From Gluconacetobacter aggeris (GTDB lineage Bacteria; Pseudomonadota; Alphaproteobacteria; Acetobacterales; Acetobacteraceae), in contig NZ_JABEQD010000002.1 of NCBI RefSeq assembly GCF_014174395.1, positions 186,001-250,000 of the forward strand: a stretch of 64,000 nt of DNA. The letters run 5' to 3'. Positions 53,429 through 63,268 of this stretch are shown one piece after another; within the stretch, counting starts at the first letter, position 1, and each line of letters starts with the position of its first letter. A program made the position numbers and the translations under genes. The notes under the pieces were generated by a model. It had not been told where the DNA came from. It made no database searches and was given only the letters and a program-made list of their open reading frames with translations.

Positions 53429-54702
53429 CAGGCAACGCGACGCGGAGCGCCACGATGCTGCCCGCCGCCCGAGCGGGACTGGTTGCGGCCACCGCCGCCA
53501 CCCCCACGGCCCCGGCCACCGCCGCCGCCCAATACCGGCGGGCGCATGGTCGATTTCTCGGCCGCCTCGGAATGGTACGGATGCTCCATCACCACCGGGA
53601 TCGGCTTGCCGATCGCCTTTTCGATGTCGCGCAGCCACGCCCGCTGCTCGGCATCGCACAGCGACACCGCCCAGCCCTCACGCCCGGCGCGGGCCGTACG
53701 GCCGATCCGGTGGACATAGCTCTCCGGCACGTTGGGCAGGTCGTAGTTGAAGACGTGCGTGACGTCATCGACATCGATGCCGCGCGCCGCAATGTCGGTC
53801 GCCACCAGCACCTTGACGGCACCGGAGCGGAAGCCCGACATCGCCCGCTCGCGCGCGCCCTGCGACTTGTTGCCATGGATCGCCTCGGCCACAATGCCGT
53901 GGTCGTTCAGGAAGGCGGCGACCTTGTTGGCCTCATGCTTCATCAGCGTGAACACCACGGCGCGCTCGACCTTGGGCGAGTCCACCAGCATCTGCAGCGC
54001 GTCACGCTTCTTGTCGGTATCGACGAACATCACCGCCTGACGGATACGGTCGACGGTGCTGGACGGCGGCGTGACCTGCACGGTCGCGGGGTCGCGCAGC
54101 AGGCCGTGCGCCAGCTCGGCAATGCTGCGCGGCATGGTGGCCGAGAACAGCAGCGTCTGCCGGTCGCGCGGCAGTTCGGCCACGATCCGGCGGATGTCGC
54201 GGACAAAGCCCATGTCCAGCATCCGGTCGGCCTCGTCCAGAACCAGCACTTCCAGCCCGGACAGGTCGATATGGCCCTGGCCCATCAGGTCCAGCAGGCG
54301 GCCGGGGGCGGCAACCAGCACGTCAACGCCACGGCGCATCGCCTCGACCTGCCGGCCCTGGCCGACACCGCCGAAGATCACGGCATGGCTCAGGCGCATA
54401 TGGCGGGCATAGGCCTTGAAGCTCTCATCGATCTGCGACGCCAGCTCGCGCGTTGGCGCCAGAACCAGCACGCGCGCGCCCTTGGGGGCGGCACGGCGGT
54501 GATGGGTCAGCAGCCGATGCAGGATCGGCAGCGCGAAGGCCGCCGTCTTGCCGGTGCCCGTCTGCGCCAGGCCCAGCAGGTCCCGCCCGGCCAGCAGGTG
54601 CGGGATGGCCCCGGCCTGGATGGGGGTCGGGGTGGTATATCCTTCCTCGTTCAGCGCGCGCAGCAACGGCTCGGCAAGCTGAAGGTCGGCAAAAGTCGTC
54701 AT
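53428..54702 (-). CDS. rhlE: DEAD-box RNA helicase (RhlE-like)
   Basis: A 424-residue RNA helicase. Motifs in order: Q motif (YTTPTPIQAGAIP), I AQTGTGKT, Ia PTRELASQI, Ib APGRLLDL, II VLDEADRM, III FSATMP, IV VVFTLMKHEA, V ATDIAARGIDV, VI HRIGRTARAG. The C-terminal tail is Gly/Arg-rich (GGGGGRGRGGGGGGRNQSRSGGGQHRG), typical of RhlE and useful for RNA binding. The start ATG 54702 gives MTTFADLQLAEPLL. Its stop codon is part of the base stem of element copy B. Role: remodelling of rRNA and mRNA structure, often in cold conditions. Confidence 0.91.
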   Translation of the reverse strand: MTTFADLQLAEPLLRALNEEGYTTPTPIQAGAIPHLLAGRDLLGLAQTGTGKTAAFALPILHRLLTHHRRAAPKGARVLVLAPTRELASQIDESFKAYARHMRLSHAVIFGGVGQGRQVEAMRRGVDVLVAAPGRLLDLMGQGHIDLSGLEVLVLDEADRMLDMGFVRDIRRIVAELPRDRQTLLFSATMPRSIAELAHGLLRDPATVQVTPPSSTVDRIRQAVMFVDTDKKRDALQMLVDSPKVERAVVFTLMKHEANKVAAFLNDHGIVAEAIHGNKSQGARERAMSGFRSGAVKVLVATDIAARGIDVDDVTHVFNYDLPNVPESYVHRIGRTARAGREGWAVSLCDAEQRAWLRDIEKAIGKPIPVVMEHPYHSEAAEKSTMRPPVLGGGGGRGRGGGGGGRNQSRSGGGQHRGAPRRVA

Positions 54703-54981
54703 GAAATGAAGCGCCTCCGGGCACTCGGCAATGGCCGGATTCCTCACGACAGGATGAGCATCCGGAAAGACTTGAAAGGAAAACACGACGCACGGTTCGC
54801 GCCCCTGCCTGGCAGGGCACGCTGTCATTCACCGTAATCCGTGGGTCAGAAAGGGTCTCTTGTCCGTCCAGTCCGTGCCCCCCGCATCAATAAGGCACGC
54901 GCGTACAAGTCCAGATACGGGACAGGCGGGGACCGTCCACGGGCGAGGCTTCTACCCGCATGCGCTCCCCACCGCAAGTCC

Positions 54982-55899
54982 TTATTCCGGCTGGCTGTCT
55001 CCGGGCGCCTCCGGGGCGGCCTCATGCAGCCGCCGCGCCAGCAGCATCGCGCCGTCGATCGCATGGCCCCTCGGCACCGACAGGCCGGCCTGCGCACCGG
55101 CGGAAAGATAAGGCAGCAGCACCGGCGCCAGCCCGCCCAGCAGGCAGCAGGGCAACGCCCCGAAACCGTCCGCCGCGCGCAGGGCGGCCAGCAGCGCCTC
55201 GACCTCCGCCCCGGCACGGGCCAGCAGCCCCCGCGCCTGCGCGTCGCCCTGCTCCGCCAGCGCGCAGACCAGCGGCGTCACCCGGGCGAAATCGGCAGCC
55301 CGCGCGCCAACCGCCCACAGCATCGGCTCCGCCCCCTCATCCGCCAGCCGCGCGCGCACCGCCTCGCTCAACAGCGTGGGCCGCGCCCGGCCGTCGCCCG
55401 CGCGCAGCATCAGCCGGACGGCCTCCAGCCCGATCCAGGCCCCGCCGCCCTCATCCCCCTGCGGAAAGCCCCAGCCCCCGACCCGCCGGGTGGTTCCGCC
55501 GGCAATGGCCAGTCCCACCATCCCGGTTCCGGCCGCGATCATGGCCCCGTCATCGCCCGCATGGGCCCCGACGCAGGACGTATAGGCATCCGAGACGATA
55601 TCGAGGCGCGCAAACAGCGCCGGCCTGGCCAGGAACCGCGCCACGGCCCCGCTCACCTCGGCCCCCGCCAGCCCAGCCACGGCAACCAGCCGGCATGCCG
55701 CACCCGACAGCCCCGCCCGCGACAGCGCCAGTTCCAGCGCCTGACGGATCGACTCCCATGCCTGCCCGGCATCGGTGGCGATATTGGCGGGCCCGCCCTC
55801 CCCTTCGGCCAGCAGAACACCCTCCGGCGTCACCAGCCGCAGGCGCGTCCGCGTCCCACCCCCGTCGATCCCGACCAGAACGGCAGGGCCGCCCGTCAC
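54982..55899 (-). CDS. BadF/BcrA-type sugar kinase (N-acetylglucosamine kinase-like)
   Basis: A 305-residue ASKHA-fold kinase. The phosphate-1 motif is LVGIDGGGTRTRLRLV, the catalytic region SDAYTSCVGAH, the phosphate-2 motif GAMIAAGTGMVGLAIAGG, and the adenosine motif CLLGGLAPVLLPYL. GWGFPQGDEGGGAWIGLEAVR is the signature of the GlcNAc-kinase branch of the family. The likely role is phosphorylation of an amino sugar from peptidoglycan recycling, by family. It lies 30 bases after metW in the same direction, so may be co-transcribed with metX-metW, an unrelated pathway. Confidence 0.87.
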   Translation of the reverse strand: MTGGPAVLVGIDGGGTRTRLRLVTPEGVLLAEGEGGPANIATDAGQAWESIRQALELALSRAGLSGAACRLVAVAGLAGAEVSGAVARFLARPALFARLDIVSDAYTSCVGAHAGDDGAMIAAGTGMVGLAIAGGTTRRVGGWGFPQGDEGGGAWIGLEAVRLMLRAGDGRARPTLLSEAVRARLADEGAEPMLWAVGARAADFARVTPLVCALAEQGDAQARGLLARAGAEVEALLAALRAADGFGALPCCLLGGLAPVLLPYLSAGAQAGLSVPRGHAIDGAMLLARRLHEAAPEAPGDSQPE

Positions 55900-55929
55900 G
55901 ACAGGTCCGTCAGCGTCTGTAGCAACAGC

Positions 55930-56524
55930 TCAATGTCCCCGGCGGCGTAATAGGAACAGCGCCTGCTCGCCGAACAGATTGGCCAGCCGGATGGAGCGGC
56001 GCCAGGGCGCGCGCTCGCCATCCTCATCCACCGCCATCCACTGCTCGACCACATACCCTTCCTCGCGGCACAGCATCAGGAAGTCGAGGATCGTGCATGG
56101 ATGGATGTTCGGCGTCTGGTACCACGGCGTATGCCACACCGCCGTCATCGGCATGCGCCCGCTCGTCAGCAGCTTCAGCCGCAATTGCCAGTGGCCGAAA
56201 TTGGGAAACGAGACGATGGCATGCCGCCCGATCCGCAGCATCTGCCGCAGCACCTCGCGCGGCCGCTCGACCGCCTGCAAGGTACGCTGCAACACCACAT
56301 AATCGAACGCCTCGTCGGGATAATGCGCCAGGTCATGGTCGGCATCGCCATGCATCACCGGCAGGCCGTGGGCGACCGAGCGCGTGACCTCGCGCATGTC
56401 GATCTCGATCCCCCGCGCATCGCAGCCACGGGTGCGGAACAGGTAATCCAGCAACGTCCCGTCACCGCTGCCGATGTCGAGCACCCGCGTGCCGGGACGG
56501 ATCATGTCGGCAATCAGCCGCTGG

Positions 56525-56535
<11 letters not shown>
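55930..56535 (-). CDS. metW: Methionine biosynthesis protein MetW
   Basis: A 201-residue methyltransferase-fold protein. SAM-site motif [15 protein letters not shown] near residues 18-32, [12 protein letters not shown], and the MetW-specific [44 protein letters not shown]...[10 protein letters not shown]. MetW associates with MetX in proteobacteria that acylate homoserine, and activates it. The start overlaps the metX stop by 11 bases, confirming the pair as an operon. Confidence 0.95.
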
Positions 56536-57709
<1,174 letters not shown>

Positions 57710-57826
57710 TCCGTCATGAACGATTGCAGGGCGCGGGCAACATCCCCGTCACGGTCGATCGTCCTATGGCACCGGCGCCGAACACACGCAACAGGAGGCT
57801 GCGCCCAAACCTATTATCCCATGCGC

Positions 57827-57991
57827 AGAGGCTGTTGCAAAAGCTCCGATGGTGAGCGGAAGCGTGGCGCCAGCCACGCGTCTGGCGGTGGTTTTTGAGC
57901 ATCGGAGCGGAGCGGCCTTGATGGCCGTGAGCACCGAAGCGCAGGAAACCGCCGTCAGGCCGCCGCCAGCGGGGCTTTTGCAGCAGCCTCT
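57827..57991 (+). repeat. Structured dispersed element, copy D
   Basis: About 165 bp with 22-base complementary arms (57827-57848 with 57970-57991), two U.G pairs on the plus strand and otherwise perfect. Divergent from the other copies but with the same architecture: hairpin GTGGC-GCCA-GCCAC, hairpin CGGCC...GGCCG, and a long-range stem joining GGCGGT to ACCGCC. It is the only copy not touching a stop codon; it sits between the divergent metX and OsmC genes. Confidence 0.85.
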
Positions 57992-58082
57992 TTCACCGGA
58001 TCGTGTGCGCCCTGCCGGGTCCCTCCCACGCGGCACCGCGTTATGGTCGGGCACTCCGCCAACCATCGAAGGAACCGACGCC

Positions 58083-58514
58083 ATGACCATCAAGAAATTC
58101 GGCACTGCCCACTGGGAAGGCGGCCTGAAGGACGGCAAGGGCACCGTTTCAACAGAAAGCGGTGCATTGTCCGGCCTGCCCTACGGCTTCAACACCCGCT
58201 TCGAAGGCGTGGCCGGCACCAACCCCGAGGAACTGATCGGCGCATCCCATGCCGCCTGCTTCGCCATGGCCCTGTCGGGCATCCTCGGCGGCGCCGGCCT
58301 CACCGCCACCGCGCTGGACGCCAAATCGGTCATCTCGCTGGAGAAGCAGCCCGACGGCTTCGCGGTCACCGCCGCCCACCTGACCCTCACGGCCACCATC
58401 CCCGGCGCAACCGAGGAACAGTTCCAAGATCTCGCCGCCAAGGCCAAGGCCGGCTGCCCGATCTCCAAACTGCTCAAGGCCGACATCACGCTGGAAGCAA
58501 CCCTGAACGCCTGA
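58083..58514 (+). CDS. OsmC-family peroxiredoxin
   Basis: A 143-residue OsmC/Ohr-fold protein with ATG 58083 behind GAAGGA. The two redox cysteines appear as GASHAACFAMALSGIL (first Cys) and KAKAGCPISKLLKADI (second Cys), the OsmC spacing. MTIKKFGTAHWEGGLKDGKGTVSTESGAL is the typical N-terminal strand pair. It reduces organic hydroperoxides using dihydrolipoamide or similar thiols. It is divergent from metX with element copy D in between, which could lie in its leader. Confidence 0.91.
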   Translation: MTIKKFGTAHWEGGLKDGKGTVSTESGALSGLPYGFNTRFEGVAGTNPEELIGASHAACFAMALSGILGGAGLTATALDAKSVISLEKQPDGFAVTAAHLTLTATIPGATEEQFQDLAAKAKAGCPISKLLKADITLEATLNA

Positions 58515-58519
58515 TCCTC

Positions 58520-59608
58520 TCAGACCGGGCGCGGATCGTGCCCGGTCTGTCCTCTGTGACGCAGCAGATGATCGGCCAGCACACACGCCATCATCGCCTC
58601 GCCAACCGGCACCGCGCGGATGCCCACGCACGGATCATGCCGCCCGCGCGTCGAAACATCGACATTCTCCCCACTCCGAGTCACCGAGGGAACGGGCGTG
58701 AGAATCGAACTGGTCGGCTTCACCGCAAACCGCGCCACCAGCGGCTGGCCGGTGGAAATCCCGCCCAGCACACCGCCGGCATGATTGGCGCCGAAGACCA
58801 GCCGCCCGTCTTCCATCCGCATCGGGTCGGCATTTTCCTCGCCGGTCAGGGCAGCGGCGGCAAACCCGTCGCCGATCTCGACCCCCTTCACGGCATTGAT
58901 GCTCATCAGCGCCATCGCCAGGTCGGAATCGAGCTTGCCGTAAATCGGCGCCCCCAGCCCCGGCGGCACGCCCTCAGCCACGATCTCGACCACCGCACCG
59001 ACAGAAGACCCGGCCTTGCGCACGGCGCCCAGATACTCTTCCCACACCGGCACCATCTCCGGATCGGGGCAGAAGAACGGATTGTCCCCAACCGTATCCC
59101 AGTCCCAGCGCGCCCGGTCGACCTCATGCGTGCCGATCTTCACCAGCGCCCCGCGAATACGCACCCCCGCGCCAAGCACCTGCCGCGCCACGGCACCCGC
59201 CGCCACCCGCATCGCGGTCTCGCGGGCCGAAGACCGTCCCCCGCCGCGATAGTCGCGAATGCCATATTTCAGGTCGTAGGCCACATCGGCATGGCCGGGC
59301 CGATAGCGCTCGGCGATATCGCCATAATCGCGCGACCGCTGGTCCACATTGCGAATCAGCAGCGCGATCGGGGTGCCGGTCGTCTGTCCCTCGAACACGC
59401 CGGACAGGATCTCGACGGAATCGGGCTCCTGCCGCTGGGTGGTGAATTTCGACTGGCCGGGCCGCCGCTGGTCCAGCCAGGGCTGGATATCGGCCTCGGA
59501 CAGCGCAATGCGCGGCGGGCAGCCATCGACCACACAGCCAATCGCCGGCCCATGACTCTCCCCCCAGGTCGTCACCCGGAACAGATGCCCGAAACTGTTA
59601 TCCGACAT
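58520..59608 (-). CDS. aroC: Chorismate synthase AroC
   Basis: A 362-residue FMN-dependent enzyme converting EPSP to chorismate, the last shared step of aromatic amino acid synthesis. Signatures: [19 protein letters not shown] at the N-terminus, the middle [20 protein letters not shown] and the C-terminal [19 protein letters not shown]. Length is normal. It ends five bases from the stop of the convergent OsmC gene. The fabI gene ends 200 bases upstream on the same strand; element copy F lies between them. Confidence 0.96.
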   Translation of the reverse strand: MSDNSFGHLFRVTTWGESHGPAIGCVVDGCPPRIALSEADIQPWLDQRRPGQSKFTTQRQEPDSVEILSGVFEGQTTGTPIALLIRNVDQRSRDYGDIAERYRPGHADVAYDLKYGIRDYRGGGRSSARETAMRVAAGAVARQVLGAGVRIRGALVKIGTHEVDRARWDWDTVGDNPFFCPDPEMVPVWEEYLGAVRKAGSSVGAVVEIVAEGVPPGLGAPIYGKLDSDLAMALMSINAVKGVEIGDGFAAAALTGEENADPMRMEDGRLVFGANHAGGVLGGISTGQPLVARFAVKPTSSILTPVPSVTRSGENVDVSTRGRHDPCVGIRAVPVGEAMMACVLADHLLRHRGQTGHDPRPV

Positions 59609-59648
59609 ATCCAGATAATCCCTTCACTTGGGGGGCCAGCCTATCCGT

Positions 59649-59811
59649 AAAACCTGATCGGAAATGTGGGCTGGTGAGCGAGAGTGCCGCGAAGCGGCAC
59701 GGCCGTCGTGTGTTTCCGAGCACCGAAGCGGAGCGACCTCCAGGTCGTGAGCATCGGAGCACAGGAAACGCGCGCCGGATCGCCACCAGCGCGCATTTAC
59801 GGTCAGGTTTT
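59649..59811 (+). repeat. Structured dispersed element, copy F
   Basis: About 163 bp. The terminal arms pair (AAAACCTGA at 59649-59657 with TCAGGTTTT at 59803-59811, continuing inward with two U.G pairs and one G.A). The right end is the A of the fabI stop codon TGA (minus strand). Hairpins: GTGCCGC-GAA-GCGGCAC at 59684-59700 and CGACCT-CC-AGGTCG at 59734-59747, the latter a compensated version of CGGCC...GGCCG in the other copies. Confidence 0.88.
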
Positions 59812-60650
59812 CAGTCGCCGGAGACGCTGATGTCGGGTGCCGTGGGGTTCTTCATGCCCACGATATTATAGCCGCAATCCACATGGTGGATCTCGCCGGT
59901 CACACCGCCCGACAGGTCGGAGAGCATATACAGCCCCGCGCCGCCGACTTCCTCCAGCGCCACATTGCGCTCCAGCGGCGCATTGTACTGGTTCCACTTC
60001 AGGATATAGCGGAAATCGCCGATCCCATTGGCCGCCAGCGTCATAACCGGCCCGGCCGAAATGCCGTTGACGCGAATGCCGTCACGGCCCAGATCGGCGG
60101 CCATGTAGCGCACCGAGGCCTCCAGCGCCGCCTTGGCCACGCCCATGACGTTGTAATGCGGCATCACCTTCTCGGCGCCGAGATAGGACAGGGTCAGCAT
60201 CGACCCGCCATTCGTCATCAGCCGCGCCGCCCGGCGGGCAACGGCGGTGAACGAGTAGCAGGAAATATCCATCGCGGTCAGGAAGGCATCGCGCGGCGTG
60301 TCCACATAGCGCCCGCGCAGGAACTGCTTGTCCGCCCAGCCGATGGCATGGACCAGGAAGTCGAGCGTCCCCCACTCTTCCTCGATGCGGGCGAAGGTCT
60401 CGTCCATCGCGGCGTCGTCCGACACATCGCACGGCAGCACCAGCGACGAGCCCACACGCTCGGCCAGCGGACGGACGCGCTTGCCCAGCGCCTCGCCCTG
60501 ATAGGTAAAGGCCAGCTCGCCGCCCTGCGCCGCCACGGCGTTGGCGATGCCCCAGGCGATCGAGCGGTCATTGGCCACACCCATCACAAGTCCGCGCTTG
60601 CCCTTCATCAGGGTGCCGGTGGCCGGGGCTTTGGACGCGCCGTCTGACAT
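59811..60650 (-). CDS. fabI: Enoyl-[acyl-carrier-protein] reductase FabI (NADH)
   Basis: A 279-residue SDR-family enzyme that reduces enoyl-ACP in fatty-acid elongation. GLVMGVANDRSIAWGIANAVAAQG is the FabI nucleotide loop; AIGWADKQFLRGRYVDTPRDAF and the catalytic YLGAEKVMPHYNVMGVAKAALEASVRYMAADLG (Tyr-x6-Lys) are diagnostic. Start ATG 60650 is behind AGGATT. The C-terminal YNIVGMKNPTAPDISV is typical of alphaproteobacterial FabI. It is divergent from pdxH. Confidence 0.95.
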   Translation of the reverse strand: MSDGASKAPATGTLMKGKRGLVMGVANDRSIAWGIANAVAAQGGELAFTYQGEALGKRVRPLAERVGSSLVLPCDVSDDAAMDETFARIEEEWGTLDFLVHAIGWADKQFLRGRYVDTPRDAFLTAMDISCYSFTAVARRAARLMTNGGSMLTLSYLGAEKVMPHYNVMGVAKAALEASVRYMAADLGRDGIRVNGISAGPVMTLAANGIGDFRYILKWNQYNAPLERNVALEEVGGAGLYMLSDLSGGVTGEIHHVDCGYNIVGMKNPTAPDISVSGD

Positions 60651-60820
60651 GATAGAATCCTCGGAATGGATGGAATATGGCATGATCGGAATGGCGCCGT
60701 GGTTGCACAAGCGCGCGCGTCGGACAAGATCCGAGCGGCGAAGCAGCCCCGGTTTCACCGAATGCGTGGCATGCCGGCCATGTTTCCACCCTCCGCCCGG
60801 CCAGAATGGGACCGACCGCT

Positions 60821-61429
60821 ATGACCACGCCACTGATCGACCTGGGGTCCGATCCCTTCGCCCTGTTCGCCCACTGGATGCGCGCGGCCGAAGCCGCCGA
60901 ACCCAACGATGCCAACGCCATGGCGCTGGCCACCGCCACGCCCGACGGCAAGCCCTCGGTGCGGATGATCCTGCTCAAGGGCGCCGACCGGCGCGGCTTC
61001 GTCTTCTATACCAATCTTGAAAGCCGCAAGGCCGGCGAATTGCTGAAAAACCCGCAGGCCGCGCTGCTGTTCCACTGGAAGAGCCTGATGCGGCAGATCC
61101 GGATCGAAGGACCGGTCGAACCCGTCACCAACGAGGAAGCCGACGCCTATTTCGCCAGCCGCTCGCGCCTCTCGCGCTTGGGCGCCATCGCCTCCGACCA
61201 GTCCCGCCCCCTGGCCGACCGGGCAGTGTTCGAACAGAGGCTGGCCGAGGAAGAGGCCCGCTACCCGGAAGGCACGCCGATTCCGCGACCGGCCGACTGG
61301 TCCGGCTTCCGCCTGATTCCGGAGCGGATCGAATTCTGGCAGAACCGCGCGCACCGGCTGCACGACCGGGCGGTATGGCGCCGCATGGGCAAGGACGCGG
61401 AATGGGAGACGACGCGCCTCTACCCCTGA
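60821..61429 (+). CDS. pdxH: Pyridoxamine 5'-phosphate oxidase PdxH
   Basis: A 202-residue FMN enzyme that makes pyridoxal 5'-phosphate. MALATATPDGKPSVRMILLKGADRRGFVFYTN is the FMN-binding split-barrel strand; LLFHWKSLMRQIRIEGPVEPV and the C-terminal FRLIPERIEFWQNRAHRLHDR...WETTRLYP are signature regions. Start ATG 60821 gives MTTPLIDLG. It is divergent from fabI and is followed after 42 bases by a universal-stress gene. Confidence 0.95.
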   Translation: MTTPLIDLGSDPFALFAHWMRAAEAAEPNDANAMALATATPDGKPSVRMILLKGADRRGFVFYTNLESRKAGELLKNPQAALLFHWKSLMRQIRIEGPVEPVTNEEADAYFASRSRLSRLGAIASDQSRPLADRAVFEQRLAEEEARYPEGTPIPRPADWSGFRLIPERIEFWQNRAHRLHDRAVWRRMGKDAEWETTRLYP

Positions 61430-61471
61430 CCCCTCCCGCTGGCGACGTTCCTGGGATTCTGGAGAATAACA

Positions 61472-62356
61472 TTGAAGAATATACAGAAAATCCTTCTACC
61501 CCTGAACGGGACGTCCAATGCCGAGGCCGCCCTGGCCACCAGCCTGCTCTTCGCGCGGCAGTTCGGCGGCCATATCGCCGCCCTGCATGTGCGCGCCGAC
61601 AGCCGTGACGTCGCCCCCCTGGCCGGCGAGGGCCTGTCCGGCGCGATGGTCGAGGACATGATATCCGCCGCCGAGCGCGAGGGCGCACGCCGGGCGCTGG
61701 CCGTGCGTGAGGTGTTCGCGCACTTCACCACCGAAAACGGCGTGACGGTCACCGACGCCATCCCGCCCTTCCACGGCAACCCGATCGGCAGCGCCTCGGC
61801 CAGCCTCGTCACCATGATGGGCCGCGAGCACGAGGTCGTGACCTACCGCGCCCGCCTGTCCGACGTCACCGTGGTCCCGCATCCGGATTCGGGCGAGGAA
61901 ATCTCGTCGTCCGAGACCCTGCACGCCATCCTGTTCGACAGCGGCCGCCCGGTCGTCATCGCCCCCCGCCGCGTCCCCACCGCCGCCGGGCGGCGCATCT
62001 GCATCGCGTGGAACGGCACGTCGGAAGCCACGGCGGCCCTGCATCACATCCTGCCCTGGGCGGCCGAGGCCGAGGCGGTGCGCATCCTCTATTCCGGCGA
62101 CTATCAGCGCCGGGGCCCCGAAGCCCGCGATGCCGCCGACTACCTGACCATCCACGGCATCCACGCCGACCTGGTGGAATTCGGCGACCCGGACGAGACG
62201 GTGGGCGCCAGCCTGCTGGCGGCCTGCCGCGATTTCGGCGCCGACATGCTGGCCATGGGTGCCTATTCCCACTCCCGCCTGCGTCAATTGATCCTGGGCG
62301 GTGTCACACGCCACGTTCTGGAGAATGCCGAAATCCCGGTGCTGATGAGCCGCTGA
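61472..62356 (+). CDS. Universal stress protein (UspA-type, two domains)
   Basis: A 294-residue protein of two Usp folds. The start is TTG 61472 behind GGAGAA, giving (L/M)KNIQKILLPLNGTSNAEAALA. The second domain has RRICIAWNGTSEATAALHHILPWA and the ATP-binding type loop GADMLAMGAYSHSRLRQLILGGVTRHVLENAEIPVLMSR (G-x2-G-x9-G-S/T). The C-terminal domain probably binds ATP, while the first is degenerate. Such tandem Usp proteins are common in acetic acid bacteria; the stress role is by family. Confidence 0.9.
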   Translation: MKNIQKILLPLNGTSNAEAALATSLLFARQFGGHIAALHVRADSRDVAPLAGEGLSGAMVEDMISAAEREGARRALAVREVFAHFTTENGVTVTDAIPPFHGNPIGSASASLVTMMGREHEVVTYRARLSDVTVVPHPDSGEEISSSETLHAILFDSGRPVVIAPRRVPTAAGRRICIAWNGTSEATAALHHILPWAAEAEAVRILYSGDYQRRGPEARDAADYLTIHGIHADLVEFGDPDETVGASLLAACRDFGADMLAMGAYSHSRLRQLILGGVTRHVLENAEIPVLMSR

Positions 62357-62370
62357 TCCCCCTCGCCATG

Positions 62371-62406
62371 GATGTCATGCCAAAAATAGATGTCATGCCA
62401 AAAATA
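62371..62406. repeat. 18-bp tandem duplication upstream of cysH
   Basis: Two adjacent exact copies of GATGTCATGCCAAAAATA (62371-62388 and 62389-62406). It lies between the Usp stop and the cysH start, so copy-number change here could alter promoter spacing. A second short tandem duplication lies within cysH at 62585. Confidence 0.85.
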
Positions 62407-62506
62407 CCACGCCAATAAGGCGTATATTTCACTTGAATATCGATCGAGGAAAGACTAAATCCTCCCTCAAAGCACGATACTATCTCGTGCATTGAGGATC
62501 TGCACC

Positions 62507-63211
62507 GTGCATATCGAGCCGACGATCATCCATGCCATCCAAGCCGCCGGCGAAGACGCACCGGCGATCCTGCGCGCGGCCCTGACCGGCATCCCGCACG
62601 GGCGGACCGGCATCCCGCACGGGCGGATCGGCCTCGTTTCCTCCTTCGGCACCGAATCCGCCGTGCTGCTGGCCATGGCGGCCGAAATCGACCCGTCGGT
62701 CCCCGTACTGTTCCTGGAAACCGGCCAGCATTTCCCCGAGACGCTGGCCTATCGCGACCAGCTCATCGCCCGGCTGGGCCTGACCGGCGTGCGCGACATC
62801 CGCCCCGACCCGGCGCAGATCGCAGCCCGCGACCCGCAGGGTCAGCTCTGGGCCTTCGACCCCGATGCCTGCTGCGCCCTGCGCAAGGTCGAGCCGCTGG
62901 ACGAGGCGATCATCCCCTTCGATGCCTGGATCACCGGCCGCAAGCGCAGCCAGGCCGCCACCCGCGCCCACCTGCCGGTGCTCGAGCCCCAGGCCGACGG
63001 CCGCGTCAAGATCAACCCCCTGGCACGCTGGACGGCGGCGGAACTGGACGCGGAAATGACACGCCGCGACCTGCCCCGCCACCCGCTCAGCCACCTGGGC
63101 TATCGCTCGATCGGCTGCGCGCCCTGCACGCGCCCGGTCGGCGAGGGCGAGGACCCTCGCGCCGGCCGCTGGGCCGGCATGGCCAAGACCGAATGCGGCA
63201 TCCACGTCTGA
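62507..63211 (+). CDS. cysH: Phosphoadenylyl-/adenylyl-sulfate reductase CysH
   Basis: A 234-residue thioredoxin-dependent sulfonucleotide reductase that makes sulfite. GTG 62507 is preferred: AGGAT lies seven bases before it, whereas TTG 62492 has no ribosome site. PP-loop SSFGTESAVLLAM, ETGQHFPETL, and the catalytic ECGIH at the C-terminus are present. The extra cysteines CCALRK and CAPC indicate a [4Fe-4S] cluster, the APS-reductase type. An in-frame 21-bp tandem duplication gives TGIPHGR twice just before the PP-loop. The cysD gene follows after 57 bases, forming a sulfate-assimilation operon. Confidence 0.92.
   Translation: MHIEPTIIHAIQAAGEDAPAILRAALTGIPHGRTGIPHGRIGLVSSFGTESAVLLAMAAEIDPSVPVLFLETGQHFPETLAYRDQLIARLGLTGVRDIRPDPAQIAARDPQGQLWAFDPDACCALRKVEPLDEAIIPFDAWITGRKRSQAATRAHLPVLEPQADGRVKINPLARWTAAELDAEMTRRDLPRHPLSHLGYRSIGCAPCTRPVGEGEDPRAGRWAGMAKTECGIHV
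62585..62626. repeat. 21-bp in-frame tandem duplication in cysH
   Basis: Two adjacent exact copies (62585-62605 and 62606-62626), each encoding TGIPHGR. The duplication adds seven residues to the loop ahead of the PP-loop; reading frame is kept. Confidence 0.88.
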
Positions 63212-63268
63212 GCCCCGCCGCGACGACCCCGAACCCTTTTCCGCCGAACCTGTAAGGTAGCGCCCACC

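Noticed and set aside
57710-57826. Possible SAM riboswitch ahead of metX
   Set aside because: Alphaproteobacterial metX genes often have one, but I could not match the conserved SAM-II pseudoknot pattern here.
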